A stretch of DNA of 64,000 bases from positions 1-64,000 of the forward strand of contig CAIWTN010000017.1 in assembly GCA_903915625.1 (NCBI GenBank), in the 5' to 3' direction. This stretch comes from an uncultured Pseudomonadota bacterium. Its GTDB lineage: Bacteria > Bdellovibrionota_B > Oligoflexia > Oligoflexales > CAIYRB01. A program made the position numbers and the translations under genes. Shown here in pieces: positions 44,376-53,389 of this stretch; position 1 is the stretch's first letter, and each line of letters opens with the position of its first letter. The notes under the pieces are model-generated. The model had not been told where the DNA came from and ran no database searches. It was given only the letters and a program-made list of their open reading frames with translations.

Positions 44376-45329
44376 ATGCAAACAATCATCGGGCTCAAGC
44401 AAAGGGCCCGCCTCAAGCGAGCGATTAGAGACTTCTTCGGCGCACGTGATTACTTAGAGGTAGACACTCCGATAGCAGTGACGTGCCCTGGTACAGAGGT
44501 CCATCTTCGCTATTTTAAAACAGATTGGACCGACTACGACGGTAGTCAGCACCAACTTTATCTACGCTCAAGTCCAGAGCTTCATATGAAGCAGCTGCTC
44601 GCTATGGGTGTGGAGCGCATCTTCCAGATCGCCCCGTGCTTCAGAAATGGCGGGGAACTTGCTGAGTGGCATAGGCCAGAGTTTGCCATGCTTGAATGGT
44701 ACGAATCCGGTCTTAGCTTCACAGGCCTGATTGATCAGACTGAAGCATTACTACACGCCACACATAACGCCCTAGGTAGCGGCCTATCAATCCCGAAAAG
44801 ACTACCTCGCGTCAGCGTGGCCGAGGCATTTGAACGCTGGGCTGGGGTCACTCTGATAGACGGTGATCCAGAATTAGCCCTCAAAGGCACGGCGGCTGGA
44901 GCTGTGTCTTTAAGAGACGATGACGATTTTGAAACCGCTTTTTTCAAAATTTTAATTGAACGCATCGAGCCTGGCTTGGCCAGCCTCGGCGCTGCTGTGC
45001 TTTATGATTACCCAGCATCACAAGCTGCTCTAGCCATAGTGCGTGACGGCTTTGCCAAGCGCTTTGAGATTTATTTTGGGCGAGTTGAACTTTGCAACGG
45101 GTTTGAAGAGCTACTGGATGCCGACGCTAATCAAGTGCGGATCCGCGAAAGTAATCTTAAAAGAGCGCAGCTGGGCTATGAGGTGCCCGAGGAAGATCGG
45201 AACTTTTACGATGCATTGCGCAAGGGACTTCCGCCCTGCTCGGGAAATGCCCTAGGTTTTGACAGATGGCTCGCTCTTCTATGTCAGGCCTCAACTTTGA
45301 ACGAAGTGACACCGTTCGCATTCCGCTGA
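44376..45329 (+). CDS. epmA: EF-P (R)-beta-lysine ligase
   Basis: A class II lysyl-tRNA synthetase paralogue lacking the N-terminal OB domain: 'RAIRDFFGARDYLEVDTPIA', 'LYLRSSPELHMKQLLAMG', 'RIFQIAPCFRNGG', 'WHRPEFAMLEWYESG' and C-terminal 'CSGNALGFDRWLALL'. E. coli EpmA (PoxA/GenX) is 325 residues, so 317 is normal. It attaches beta-lysine to elongation factor P. The mutase EpmB and efp are not in the window. It follows the Lon-like gene by 17 bases. Confidence 0.92.
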   Translation: MQTIIGLKQRARLKRAIRDFFGARDYLEVDTPIAVTCPGTEVHLRYFKTDWTDYDGSQHQLYLRSSPELHMKQLLAMGVERIFQIAPCFRNGGELAEWHRPEFAMLEWYESGLSFTGLIDQTEALLHATHNALGSGLSIPKRLPRVSVAEAFERWAGVTLIDGDPELALKGTAAGAVSLRDDDDFETAFFKILIERIEPGLASLGAAVLYDYPASQAALAIVRDGFAKRFEIYFGRVELCNGFEELLDADANQVRIRESNLKRAQLGYEVPEEDRNFYDALRKGLPPCSGNALGFDRWLALLCQASTLNEVTPFAFR

Positions 45330-45371
45330 CTCCACGCTGGACTTAGTACATGTCGCTTCCCAGATCATAGA

Positions 45372-45397
45372 TTTCGGCGCTACTTTTAGCGCCGAAA
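45372..45397 (+). terminator. strong hairpin after epmA, terminator-like
   Basis: TTTCGGCGCTA, loop CTTT, TAGCGCCGAAA: a perfect eleven-base stem, 42 bases after the epmA stop and 32 bases before the next start codon. There is no T run after it on either strand; the stem itself has AAA/TTT ends. It may act as a terminator, attenuator or RNA-end stabiliser. Confidence 0.55.
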
Positions 45398-45429
45398 CTA
45401 TCAGCCTGTGTGAGGCACGCAGCTCGACT

Positions 45430-45867
45430 ATGTCATCAAACATCCAAATTATCCTTTTTTTAGTGCTCGGCAGCATTCCGACTGCGAGGGCACTAACGGC
45501 ACTTAAACGTTGCACCAAATTATCTGATGATTTTGCACATCAATGGCGCCAGGAGTATGAGACGCGGCTTTGTGGCGAGATTTTAGCCAACACGGCAAAT
45601 CTTTCTGAGGCAGCAGATTTAATTGGCGACCTAAACTCAAATCTATCTGTGATGGCAAAAATAGCTGCCGAGACTCTCACTGATCAGCTGATTTCAATCT
45701 ATCCGTCTTCCTTGCTGTTAGATCCTGAGACCTGTCAAACAACAGAGACTGCCACAATTGCAGCAGTCCTCCATAAAGAGCATCATCCCGGCCAACCAAA
45801 GCACTGGCCGAATTGGCGCACCAGGATCATAGACCTACAAAGTGAAGCCCTCGATGCAGCAAGGTAA
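45430..45867 (+). CDS. exported protein of unknown function (first of three overlapping small genes)
   Basis: 145 residues. Residues 1-21 ('SNIQIILFLVLGSIPTARA') look like a signal peptide; the rest is helical with three Cys (27, 48, ~101). No family recognised. GAGG lies about 14 bases before the ATG, a weak site. Its end overlaps the next gene by 14-26 bases, depending on that gene's start, which suggests co-translation. The three genes together resemble minor-pilin or secretion accessory loci, but nothing confirms this. Confidence 0.65.
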   Translation: MSSNIQIILFLVLGSIPTARALTALKRCTKLSDDFAHQWRQEYETRLCGEILANTANLSEAADLIGDLNSNLSVMAKIAAETLTDQLISIYPSSLLLDPETCQTTETATIAAVLHKEHHPGQPKHWPNWRTRIIDLQSEALDAAR

Positions 45868-46216
45868 TATCTCTTTGGCTCTGCTCATACTTATTGCAGC
45901 TTTGAGTATGATGGCAATTTTTACAGCTCAGGCTGGGCTTATCAGGGCAACCAACCACGCTATTGCACTTTTTGATTCCAGGGAAGACTCCAATTTATTC
46001 TGCCGAATATCGCTGGAGCAACTCATCAACCAAGGTCCAACCCAGCTAAGGTCGACACCAGGTTCAAACAACGCAGTCACTACGCTGTGTTTGCCAGCAC
46101 GCTGGGATCACGCTGCACCGGGCCTACCGCGTTCGAATTCGTCACCCATTGTTTGTGCCATTATCCACCAAATCAAACGACCTAACAGGAAGCTCACAGG
46201 TATCTTATGCGACTGA
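45854..46216 (+). CDS. membrane-anchored small protein, pilin-like N terminus
   Basis: ATG 45854 (GTG 45842 possible). 120 residues. 'MQQGNISLALLILIAALSMMAIFTAQAG' (residues 1-28, split: short polar leader then ~22 hydrophobic residues) recalls PilX/TadE-type pilin-like proteins, yet lacks the Glu5 of type IV pilins. The periplasmic part has four Cys. Overlaps both neighbours. Function unknown. Confidence 0.6.
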   Translation: MQQGNISLALLILIAALSMMAIFTAQAGLIRATNHAIALFDSREDSNLFCRISLEQLINQGPTQLRSTPGSNNAVTTLCLPARWDHAAPGLPRSNSSPIVCAIIHQIKRPNRKLTGILCD

Positions 46217-46650
46217 ACCTTAGCCTAAATGATTGGCCTCCTTTGGCATCTCATTTAGCCTGCTTATTATTGGGAGTGGCTCTTGCTCACCTATCCTGGC
46301 GTGATGGGCCACTACCACTTCGCTTACCTCCACAATCCCTAACTCTTTCTTTACCGGCAAATTCCATCCAGCGCACTTCCGCAAAATTTGCGTCCCGAGG
46401 CGTCAAGGTGCAACTAATACAGCGGCTACCAGGCAACACACCATGTCGGCTGACTCCGGACCCCTGGTTGCTGCTCGAACAAAACCCAACATTTGTGATC
46501 AGTGGCGGCATTCACTCGGCAGCTGAAATACCCGTAATAAGCAGGGCCGTTGGCGCCAAGCAATTGGACCTCATGGCCTTCTCCAATCTGGAGGGGGCAC
46601 CACCACTATGCGCGGCTAAGCCGCGCGTAACCTATGGCTCAGGAGATTAA
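46207..46650 (+). CDS. small membrane-anchored protein of unknown function
   Basis: 147 residues, overlapping the preceding gene by ten bases. One N-terminal transmembrane segment (about 15-30, 'ASHLACLLLGVALAHL'), then a Pro/Leu-rich stretch and a domain with two Cys ('TPCRL', 'PPLCAAK'). No catalytic motif. A hairpin CTGCGGTT...AACCGCAG (46700-46729) follows 50 bases after the stop. Probably acts with the two genes before it. Confidence 0.6.
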   Translation: MRLNLSLNDWPPLASHLACLLLGVALAHLSWRDGPLPLRLPPQSLTLSLPANSIQRTSAKFASRGVKVQLIQRLPGNTPCRLTPDPWLLLEQNPTFVISGGIHSAAEIPVISRAVGAKQLDLMAFSNLEGAPPLCAAKPRVTYGSGD

Positions 46651-46769
46651 AACCATAGCTATCATGGTCCACCTAGCTGCCGGGAAGATCTATGATTTTC
46701 TGCGGTTTTAGCAATCAGACCAACCGCAGTCACGACGAAATATTGCTCAAGAAGCACCAAGTTCCAACC

Positions 46770-46812
46770 GATCTGCCCCAGGTACACGGGGAGTACTGAG
46801 TAAAGGCAGATC
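46770..46812 (+). promoter_or_regulatory. leader inverted repeats around the ribosome site of the 46817 gene
   Basis: GATCTGCC (46770-46777) pairs with GGCAGATC (46805-46812), five bases before the start codon and covering the end of the AAAGG ribosome site. Inside lies a competing CCCC (46776-46779) / GGGG (46788-46791) stem that shares bases with the outer left arm, so the two foldings may exclude each other. A riboregulator or operator is possible. Confidence 0.4.
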
Positions 46813-46816
46813 AAAT

Positions 46817-47590
46817 ATGAAAGCACATTTCAAAAGCTTCGCAATTACAAGCTGCCTACTTCTAGGGGCCTCTGCAGCATTGGGAAACGAAGGTGACACA
46901 TATGCGCCGACTGCCTATTTTGAACTGACTGGTGGCTATTCAACGTATAAAAGTGCTTTGTTATCGAGCAACGACACCTCAACTTCGATGTCTTATGGCT
47001 TAGGAGTTTGGGCTGGGCACGACAAATCTCTCGGTATGAAGCTCGAGCGTTCTAGCTCGACGTTCAACTTCGCTCTAAACAGCAGCAAGCTGACTCAAAA
47101 CTGGCAAGACTTACATTTTCTTTATCGCCTTGGGGTCGCGCGCTTGGGTGCAGTGATCTCTAGCAGTAGTTACTCAGTGAGTGCGCCACCTGATAGCAAC
47201 GGCGACGGCAAGCCTGACGACTCACTAGCGGCCGTTGACTACATTGATGTGGTGACGGATGGTTACGGCGTCAGCGCTGGTCTCAGCATACCTTTAGGAC
47301 GCGTAAGTCTCTTGGAGAGTAATTTTATCTATGTCTTGTCTGCGGCTGGTCGGCAAAAAGCAGCCGCTGCTGACGCAGACACAGCAACGGTGACAGCCTC
47401 GCAACGAGTGTCTAGCATAGGTCCTCGAATGGAATTTAATATCGGTGGACGCTTCGCATTGACGCGCAATGTTCTTAGTGCACTGTGTGGCTTTCGTTAT
47501 AACTCTTACACGATTACTGTAGATAACACTGCCAAAGCTGATGTGATGACATCAACTTACGTGGGATTAGCGACAGCCTGGGACTTCTAA
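46817..47590 (+). CDS. small outer-membrane beta-barrel protein
   Basis: 257 residues with a signal peptide ('SFAITSCLLLGASAALG'), alternating amphipathic strands ('AYFELTGGYSTYK', 'MSYGLGVWAGH', 'LHFLYRLGVARLGAVIS') and C-terminal Phe ('GLATAWDF'), consistent with an 8-10 stranded barrel. A 'DSNGDGKPDD' loop resembles a calcium-binding turn. AAAGG precedes the ATG. No known family. Converges with the FecR/TPR gene with an eight-base gap. Confidence 0.8.
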   Translation: MKAHFKSFAITSCLLLGASAALGNEGDTYAPTAYFELTGGYSTYKSALLSSNDTSTSMSYGLGVWAGHDKSLGMKLERSSSTFNFALNSSKLTQNWQDLHFLYRLGVARLGAVISSSSYSVSAPPDSNGDGKPDDSLAAVDYIDVVTDGYGVSAGLSIPLGRVSLLESNFIYVLSAAGRQKAAAADADTATVTASQRVSSIGPRMEFNIGGRFALTRNVLSALCGFRYNSYTITVDNTAKADVMTSTYVGLATAWDF

Positions 47591-47598
47591 TTCAGTCC

Positions 47599-50001
47599 CT
47601 AAATATCCATCGTAAGTTTATAGGTCAAATACTTACGTTTGAAATTATTTAACGCTCGGCTGGAAGTCTGGGCCTCATAGCTACCTTCGATCAGTTGTGC
47701 CACAGAATCGGTGACCCACCAGCGCCAGTTTATTCTCAGTTTAATTGAAGAGTCGCTCCGCTGATCAGATGAATTCGGAAATTTCCTCGAATTATATACA
47801 AACCCCAAATTCATATTACCGCGCGGACCTGGCTCGTAAACACTATCCAATCGAAAACCGCTATCGTGAAAATTTTGGTTATGCATGGATACATTACGGT
47901 AATTGCCTTCGCCGACACGAACACCCAGCTTAAAACTCAAATTAGAGATAGCCTGGAATCCAGCACTGACATCATAATATGGCAGCACTGCTGAATAATC
48001 ACCCGATCCAGCTAGCTCCCAACGGATGGGCTCAACGAATCTTTCGCGACCTGGTGCTGCATCAATCGCTTGGGATCTTTCCATGACTGCATGCAAATCA
48101 TACAGCTTCGGCGACCACAGGCTTATATTAGTACCAGTTTTGGTCAGATTTTTCTGACCACCTAAAGTCTCAGCTCCAGCAAAAGCACCGAGTCCGAAGA
48201 TGAGGATGCGATCATCGCGAGTACCACCGAATCCAAGATTGGTGTCAAAACCGATGCGTTGTTTCATCAATGACAATTCACTATTGGTCGGTTTTATATA
48301 ATCAGTGATGTCGGCTTCCACAGTGAATCGAGCCGTAGCACTGTCACCACGATATGGCCAAAGGCTCAGGCGAATGTCACCTTGATAGCCGGAGCCATAA
48401 TTGCTACGCAAATCACCATTGGGTAAAACCAGCTTCAAACTACTCACACGCAAAATACTCGAGTCATAAAATAGACCGAGCGAAGTCGTCGCCTCGTACC
48501 AAGTGTCATCTTTGAGTCTCTTGAGATAGTCACGGGCCGATCTGGAGATCTCGTCATCGTCTCCATTCCAATGCACCTTCGTGAAGGCCGATTTAGCGCG
48601 ATTACGCAAGTTTCTATGATACTGAGCAACGCCAAGTTGATAATTTAGGTTTTTCTGATCAGGATAGTTTAGTTTCGCAGCAGCCTCAAAAGCGCGCGCT
48701 GCCTGACGCCAATGTTTTTGGTTTAATTTTATTTTTCCCATCACAAAATATGGAGTGGCAGCGGATGGATCCAATTGAATCGCGTCTCCTAAGAGCATTG
48801 TTGCGCGATCAAACATGAAAAGCCCAACATATGCCTCGGCGAGGACTGTATTGCCCTCGGAAGTATTTCTGACATGACTCCAATGAGGAGCTAGGGTCTC
48901 TATGGCGCTAATGAAATCTCTATCATGATTAAATGTTCGCGCCTGGTCCATTGCAGCTGCAGGTGTTTTCGGCGCAGGTACGCCGAGATAAAAAGCTCCC
49001 TTATCGGGCCACTTAAGCAGATTCTCCGGTAGATACTGTGCACTTGTCGCTACAACTAGCGACTGGATCTCGCCGAAGTTGGCCAGCTCTGGCATTGCGC
49101 GTGACACCGACTTGGGATTAAAGGACAAGCTATATCCCTGCTCTACCTCAACCGGTATTGATGTTTCGACCCCTTCCGGTTTGGCTGCTAGGAATAGTTT
49201 TGCCCTACCGCGCAGTACCGTCAGCCTTGCGGTGCTTTCACTTGTGACTTGCACCAATATGTCGCCGTCAGAATCAGTCTCTATTCGGCTCTGATCCCCA
49301 ACCTTGATCGCCCAACCAGATCTGCCCGCTCCAAGGTTGCGGGCCCTCAAGCTACCCTGCGTGAGCAGGATCATCCGCGTGGAATCTGTGTCAGTTGACA
49401 GCTGAAGCCTGCTGTCAGCTGCCAGCACATAAGCCGCCGTGCCGCGGCGGCCAAATTCGAGGGCTGATTGCGCGACTGTCTGCAGTGACACATCCCAAGT
49501 CAGCAAATCTGGCAACTTACCGATATCCCGAGCGACACCTCCAAACTCTCGGATACCGTGACCGTAAAGTGGCCTCACAATCCAGTCGTCCGCCGTGAGG
49601 CTTGTTAATCCCCTGGCTGCAACTAGCCGAGGCCTAACGCTAGCTGGACGATGGTCAAGCGGAGGCCTCACTATGCGAATGTTTATCTCGAGGCTGCGCG
49701 AACCAATGGCGTTGCCAACTGTTACAACCACGCTATGTCGGCCCAGTGTCCAATTCCCGGTGTCAATGTCACAGGCAGCTGCCAAGCAAAAAAAAGTATC
49801 ACCTTTCGACCAGGTATATTTGATCTCTTGGCCTACAGCCTGCACCTCGAGTGTCAAAGAGTCACCTTGGTATACCGATAGGTCAGAATCCGAATGTAAC
49901 CGAAGTATTGGAGCCTCTGAGGATTCCGCTAATGCCAAACTGCCCAACTGCAGCAGCAGTGCAATCGCCACAAGTAGCCTTCTCAAAAGCAGCATAATCA
50001 T
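47599..50001 (-). CDS. Ig-like/FecR/TPR/beta-barrel outer-membrane protein
   Basis: 800 residues: signal peptide (~1-25); Ig or PKD-like domain (~30-110, 'YQGDSLTLEVQA'); FecR-like beta domain (~165-335, 'SALEFGRRGTAAYVLAADSRLQL', 'TVLRGRAKLFL'); TPR helices (~350-505, 'PYFVMGKIKLNQKHWRQAARAFEAAAKL'); C-terminal barrel-like strands (~510-800). The TPR-plus-barrel layout resembles Slam/DUF560 and PgaA/BcsC transporters, but the Ig and FecR parts are unusual there. Start overlaps the coaD stop by four bases. Confidence 0.78.
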   Translation of the reverse strand: MIMLLLRRLLVAIALLLQLGSLALAESSEAPILRLHSDSDLSVYQGDSLTLEVQAVGQEIKYTWSKGDTFFCLAAACDIDTGNWTLGRHSVVVTVGNAIGSRSLEINIRIVRPPLDHRPASVRPRLVAARGLTSLTADDWIVRPLYGHGIREFGGVARDIGKLPDLLTWDVSLQTVAQSALEFGRRGTAAYVLAADSRLQLSTDTDSTRMILLTQGSLRARNLGAGRSGWAIKVGDQSRIETDSDGDILVQVTSESTARLTVLRGRAKLFLAAKPEGVETSIPVEVEQGYSLSFNPKSVSRAMPELANFGEIQSLVVATSAQYLPENLLKWPDKGAFYLGVPAPKTPAAAMDQARTFNHDRDFISAIETLAPHWSHVRNTSEGNTVLAEAYVGLFMFDRATMLLGDAIQLDPSAATPYFVMGKIKLNQKHWRQAARAFEAAAKLNYPDQKNLNYQLGVAQYHRNLRNRAKSAFTKVHWNGDDDEISRSARDYLKRLKDDTWYEATTSLGLFYDSSILRVSSLKLVLPNGDLRSNYGSGYQGDIRLSLWPYRGDSATARFTVEADITDYIKPTNSELSLMKQRIGFDTNLGFGGTRDDRILIFGLGAFAGAETLGGQKNLTKTGTNISLWSPKLYDLHAVMERSQAIDAAPGRERFVEPIRWELAGSGDYSAVLPYYDVSAGFQAISNLSFKLGVRVGEGNYRNVSMHNQNFHDSGFRLDSVYEPGPRGNMNLGFVYNSRKFPNSSDQRSDSSIKLRINWRWWVTDSVAQLIEGSYEAQTSSRALNNFKRKYLTYKLTMDI

Positions 50002-50540
50002 CTTTTCTTACTGAACTTTTTTTTCAGCTCTCGCGCCACCAGCGAAGGCACCAACAGACCGGAGTTACCACCATGACGGGCAATTTCTTTAGCTAAAGAT
50101 GAGGAAATATGACTCAGGTCCGCGCGAGTGGGCAAAAATATAGTCTGCAGCTGCGGTTTCATGGCCTGGTTCATCAGAGCCATGCGCATCTCATAATCAT
50201 AATCGATAGCTGACCGGACACCGCGAATGATCGTAGTTGCCCCTTCCGCCAGGGCGCAATCGACGGTCAAGCCATCAAAACTGATCACCCGAACGTTCTC
50301 GTATTCGCTACACAATGCCTGGGTCATCGCGACACGCTCGGCAGTAGTAAAGAGCGGTGATTTACCATCGGCGGCACCGACGGCGACCACGAGCTCGTCC
50401 AAGAGCGAACTGGCACGCTTTATCAGGTCTTGGTGCCCAAAAGTGGGCGGGTCAAAACTACCCGCAAAAATACCCACCCTCAGCTTCGCTGGGCTTCGCT
50501 GTTTGTTACCTGTGACCCTGCCCTTAGCTATCCGCCCCAC
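49998..50540 (-). CDS. coaD: phosphopantetheine adenylyltransferase
   Basis: Catalyses the penultimate step of coenzyme A synthesis. 'GIFAGSFDPPTFGHQDLI' contains the (T/H)xGH nucleotide-binding motif; 'TTIIRGVRSAIDYDYE' and 'LSHISSSLAKEIARHGG' are family hallmarks. GTG start with AGGAGGG five bases upstream; a ~20-residue basic N-terminal extension precedes the usual start of the fold. Gene order rsmD-coaD is common in bacteria. Confidence 0.95.
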   Translation of the reverse strand: MGRIAKGRVTGNKQRSPAKLRVGIFAGSFDPPTFGHQDLIKRASSLLDELVVAVGAADGKSPLFTTAERVAMTQALCSEYENVRVISFDGLTVDCALAEGATTIIRGVRSAIDYDYEMRMALMNQAMKPQLQTIFLPTRADLSHISSSLAKEIARHGGNSGLLVPSLVARELKKKFSKKR

Positions 50541-50614
50541 TAGTCCCTCCTGGCCCGTGAGCAGCCACCCTTGGGCTCCTTCACAGCGACAAAATCACTT
50601 GCGTCCTTAGACCT

Positions 50615-51202
50615 TTAAGTCTTTTCTAGCATGGTCAGCAGGGTTTCTCCATACGCGCGCTGCTTGACGACGACCCACGCGCCCTCCGCCGCAGTGTTAA
50701 TCGCGGCCTCAGCATCCACCGCACTCTCAAAGAGCACGGTCGCCGACGGTGCGACCAAATTGACTAAACCAGTCAGAATGTCGACTGCTAACAGCGGGAC
50801 ATCACGATAGGGAGGGTCAACAAAAACCAGATCGAACGGACCTGACGACGGAGCTGACAAACGCCCTAATGCCAACGGCAGGGGACCGGAGTGGACCCGC
50901 AGCTCTGGCGCTAACAAGTTTTGCGCGGTTGCTCGCCGCAACACCTCTGTAATGTTGGCTCGCAGTGCTTTGATCGCACCGGGCGCTTGGTCGACGAAAG
51001 TCGCTGAGCGGGCGCCGCGACTCACGGCCTCTAGGCCCATGGCCCCGCTGCCAGCAAAAAGATCAAGGAAAGAAGCCTCATGGAGCAAGGGCATGAGGAT
51101 GTTAAGAGCTGCGGCGCGCACCTTAGCTGCCGTTGGCCTTGTGGTGTCACCCTGCGGTGTTGCGAGCCGAGCTCCCTTTGCCCATCCGGATGAGATCTGC
51201 AT
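50615..51202 (-). CDS. rsmD: 16S rRNA m2G966 methyltransferase
   Basis: 195 residues with 'GWAKGARLATP', 'TRPTAAKVRAAALNIL', SAM motif 'FLDLFAGSGAMGLEAVSRGA', and 'FDLVFVDPPYRD' (N/DPPY motif). RsmD methylates G966 in assembled small subunits. GGAAG precedes the ATG. Directly upstream of coaD. Confidence 0.95.
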   Translation of the reverse strand: MQISSGWAKGARLATPQGDTTRPTAAKVRAAALNILMPLLHEASFLDLFAGSGAMGLEAVSRGARSATFVDQAPGAIKALRANITEVLRRATAQNLLAPELRVHSGPLPLALGRLSAPSSGPFDLVFVDPPYRDVPLLAVDILTGLVNLVAPSATVLFESAVDAEAAINTAAEGAWVVVKQRAYGETLLTMLEKT

Positions 51203-51370
51203 AAGTCTTCCATTTTTTTACTTAAGACCCTAGAATCGCTTGACCTATCATAGCTAGTTTAGATAGGAGACGGTGCATTAATAGCTGTTGCTATTTTGTA
51301 CTTGTAAATTGCGGTCAATGCCGCCATTTTACGCCGTCCCGGTCATCCTTTTTGTGCGAGTCACCAGCCT

Positions 51371-53281
51371 ATGAATATCCGTCAGATCCAAGAGGCACGC
51401 GAACTTTACGGCATCGACGATTGGGGCGCCGGCTATTTCGGCATCAATGACGAAGGTCACGTCGTCAGCCACCCCACGGGCGAAGAACACCTTAGCGTGT
51501 CACTGCCAGAGGTGATCGCCAAGCTAAAACATCAAGGGATTCACACCCCGCTGATTTTGCGCTTTCCGCAGATCATCGAATGCCAATTGGAGCGCATGCA
51601 CTCGGCCTTCAGGCAGGCTATAGGCGAGTTCAACTTTAAGGGCAAACACGTCGGCGTGTTTCCTTTCAAAGTAAACCAGCGCCGTGAGTTCATTGACGCT
51701 GTCGTTTCTTGTGGTCAACGACTGGACTACGGCCTCGAGGTCGGCAGTAAGACTGAGTTCGTTGCCGCTCTGAGCTACCCGCTAACTGCCAACTCTCTGC
51801 TCATTTGTAACGGCTTTAAAGACCGTGAGTTTATCGACATGGCGTTCCTCGGAGCGGCCATGGGTAAGCGCGTCATTGTGGTCGTCGAGGGTCCAGACGA
51901 GCTTGCTACTTTTATTGAACTAGCTAAGGATCAGCCCGTAGTGCCGCAAGTTGGCCTGCGCGTTCGTCTCTATAGTAAAGGTGCAGGCAAGTGGGAGAAG
52001 AGTTCAGGTGACTCCTCTAAATTTGGCCTGACCACGACCGAAGTTCTCAACTGTCTGTCGATGCTAGAAGAGGCCAACTTTAAAGACCGCTTGGCCATGC
52101 TTCACTTCCACATCGGCTCGCAAATCACTGAAATTAAGCGCTTCAAAAACGCCATCAAAGAAGCGTCACGAGTCTATGCCAAAGTCGTCAAGATGGGTTA
52201 CAGCCCACAATTCCTGAACATCGGCGGCGGTGTCGGTGTCGACTACGACGGTAGTAAGACGTCTTTCCTCTCCAGCGCCAACTACACGATGCAGGAATTT
52301 GCCAACGACGCAGTTTACGTACTCGGCGACGTTTGCGCCAATGAGGGTGTGCCTTACCCGACTATCGTAACGGAAAGCGGCCGTGTCATTGCTGCCTATC
52401 ACTCTGTGGTGGTCACCGACATCCGCGAAGTTCAAGGCGAAGAGTTACTTCCGATCGAAGCGGACTTGCCAGAGTATACTCAGGGCGAAGTTCACAAGAG
52501 CATTAAAGAGCTCAAGTACATCCTTGATAATATTAATCGCAAGAATTACGTGGAATTCTATCACGATGCGATTGAGTATCAGGAAGAGCTATTTACCCTG
52601 TTCAACCTCGGCTACCTAAACATGCAGGATCGGGCCTACGCCGAAGATCTGTTCCGCCGTGTGTGCAGAAGAGCCCTCTACTTTTCTAGCTTCCAGCGTC
52701 ATCAACTAGAAGAATTCGAGGACCTCCAAAAGGCACTGGTCAGTAAGTACCTAGCCAACTTCTCCATGTTCCAGTCGATTCCAGATTCTTGGGCTATCGA
52801 CCAGCTTTTCCCAGTGATGCCTCTTAGTCGCCACGATGAGAAACCATCACACAAAGCAACTATTGTAGACATCACCTGTGACTCAGATGGTTGTTTGGAT
52901 ACCTTCGTCGATCGCGCCGACGTCAAAACGGCACTCGACCTTCACGTGCCAAACAATCAGCCGTATTACATTGGTTTCTTCCTAGTCGGCGCTTACCAGG
53001 AAAGTCTGGCAAACGAACACAATCTGTTCGGAGCTATCCACGAAGCAGAGATTTACATCAATGCAGATGGTGACTGGGAGCTCACTAAGGTGACCAAAGG
53101 CGATCCGATTGACGAGCTACTGGAATCCCGCAATTACGACCTGAAAGAAATGGTGGGATGCTACGAACTGCAGTTCGATCGGGCAATAACCGGCGGCATT
53201 CTATCGGCTGAACAGGCAAAATTGGGGCTGGAAAGGCTCACCAAGTTTATGCGCTCGTACCCCTATCTGATCGATCGTTAG
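51371..53281 (+). CDS. speA: biosynthetic arginine decarboxylase
   Basis: Converts arginine to agmatine, the first step of putrescine/spermidine synthesis. The PLP Lys is in 'GVFPFKVNQRREFI'; 'GLEVGSKTEF', 'HFHIGSQI', 'LNIGGGVGVDYDGS', 'TESGRVIAAYHSVVV', 'ITCDSDGCLDTF' and 'FLVGAYQESLANEHNLFG' are typical of SpeA, and 636 residues matches its length. No agmatinase gene is adjacent. A terminator hairpin follows that overlaps the leader of the next gene. TTGACC at 51240 may be part of a promoter, but a good -10 is not evident. Confidence 0.96.
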   Translation: MNIRQIQEARELYGIDDWGAGYFGINDEGHVVSHPTGEEHLSVSLPEVIAKLKHQGIHTPLILRFPQIIECQLERMHSAFRQAIGEFNFKGKHVGVFPFKVNQRREFIDAVVSCGQRLDYGLEVGSKTEFVAALSYPLTANSLLICNGFKDREFIDMAFLGAAMGKRVIVVVEGPDELATFIELAKDQPVVPQVGLRVRLYSKGAGKWEKSSGDSSKFGLTTTEVLNCLSMLEEANFKDRLAMLHFHIGSQITEIKRFKNAIKEASRVYAKVVKMGYSPQFLNIGGGVGVDYDGSKTSFLSSANYTMQEFANDAVYVLGDVCANEGVPYPTIVTESGRVIAAYHSVVVTDIREVQGEELLPIEADLPEYTQGEVHKSIKELKYILDNINRKNYVEFYHDAIEYQEELFTLFNLGYLNMQDRAYAEDLFRRVCRRALYFSSFQRHQLEEFEDLQKALVSKYLANFSMFQSIPDSWAIDQLFPVMPLSRHDEKPSHKATIVDITCDSDGCLDTFVDRADVKTALDLHVPNNQPYYIGFFLVGAYQESLANEHNLFGAIHEAEIYINADGDWELTKVTKGDPIDELLESRNYDLKEMVGCYELQFDRAITGGILSAEQAKLGLERLTKFMRSYPYLIDR

Positions 53282-53350
53282 TCAGTTAAGTCAGTGGGTT
53301 ACTGAATTATTTAAACTATTGCTCAAGTCCATCCAGGACTGACCGATGAG

Positions 53351-53388
53351 CCCTCAGGACCGGCTTTTAGCCATCGTGAGGGTTTTTT
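53351..53388 (+). terminator. terminator-like hairpin with T run; right arm contains the next gene's ribosome site
   Basis: CCCTCA (53351-53356) pairs with TGAGGG (53377-53382) followed by six T; an inner stem GGCT-TTT-AGCC (53362-53372) lies within. It is placed as speA terminator, but TGAGGG is also the ribosome site of the ATG at 53390, seven bases on. Confidence 0.65.
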
Positions 53389-53389
53389 C

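Noticed and set aside
46651-46816. c-di-GMP (GEMM) riboswitch upstream of the barrel gene
   Set aside because: The conserved GEMM core bases were not found; only generic stems are visible.
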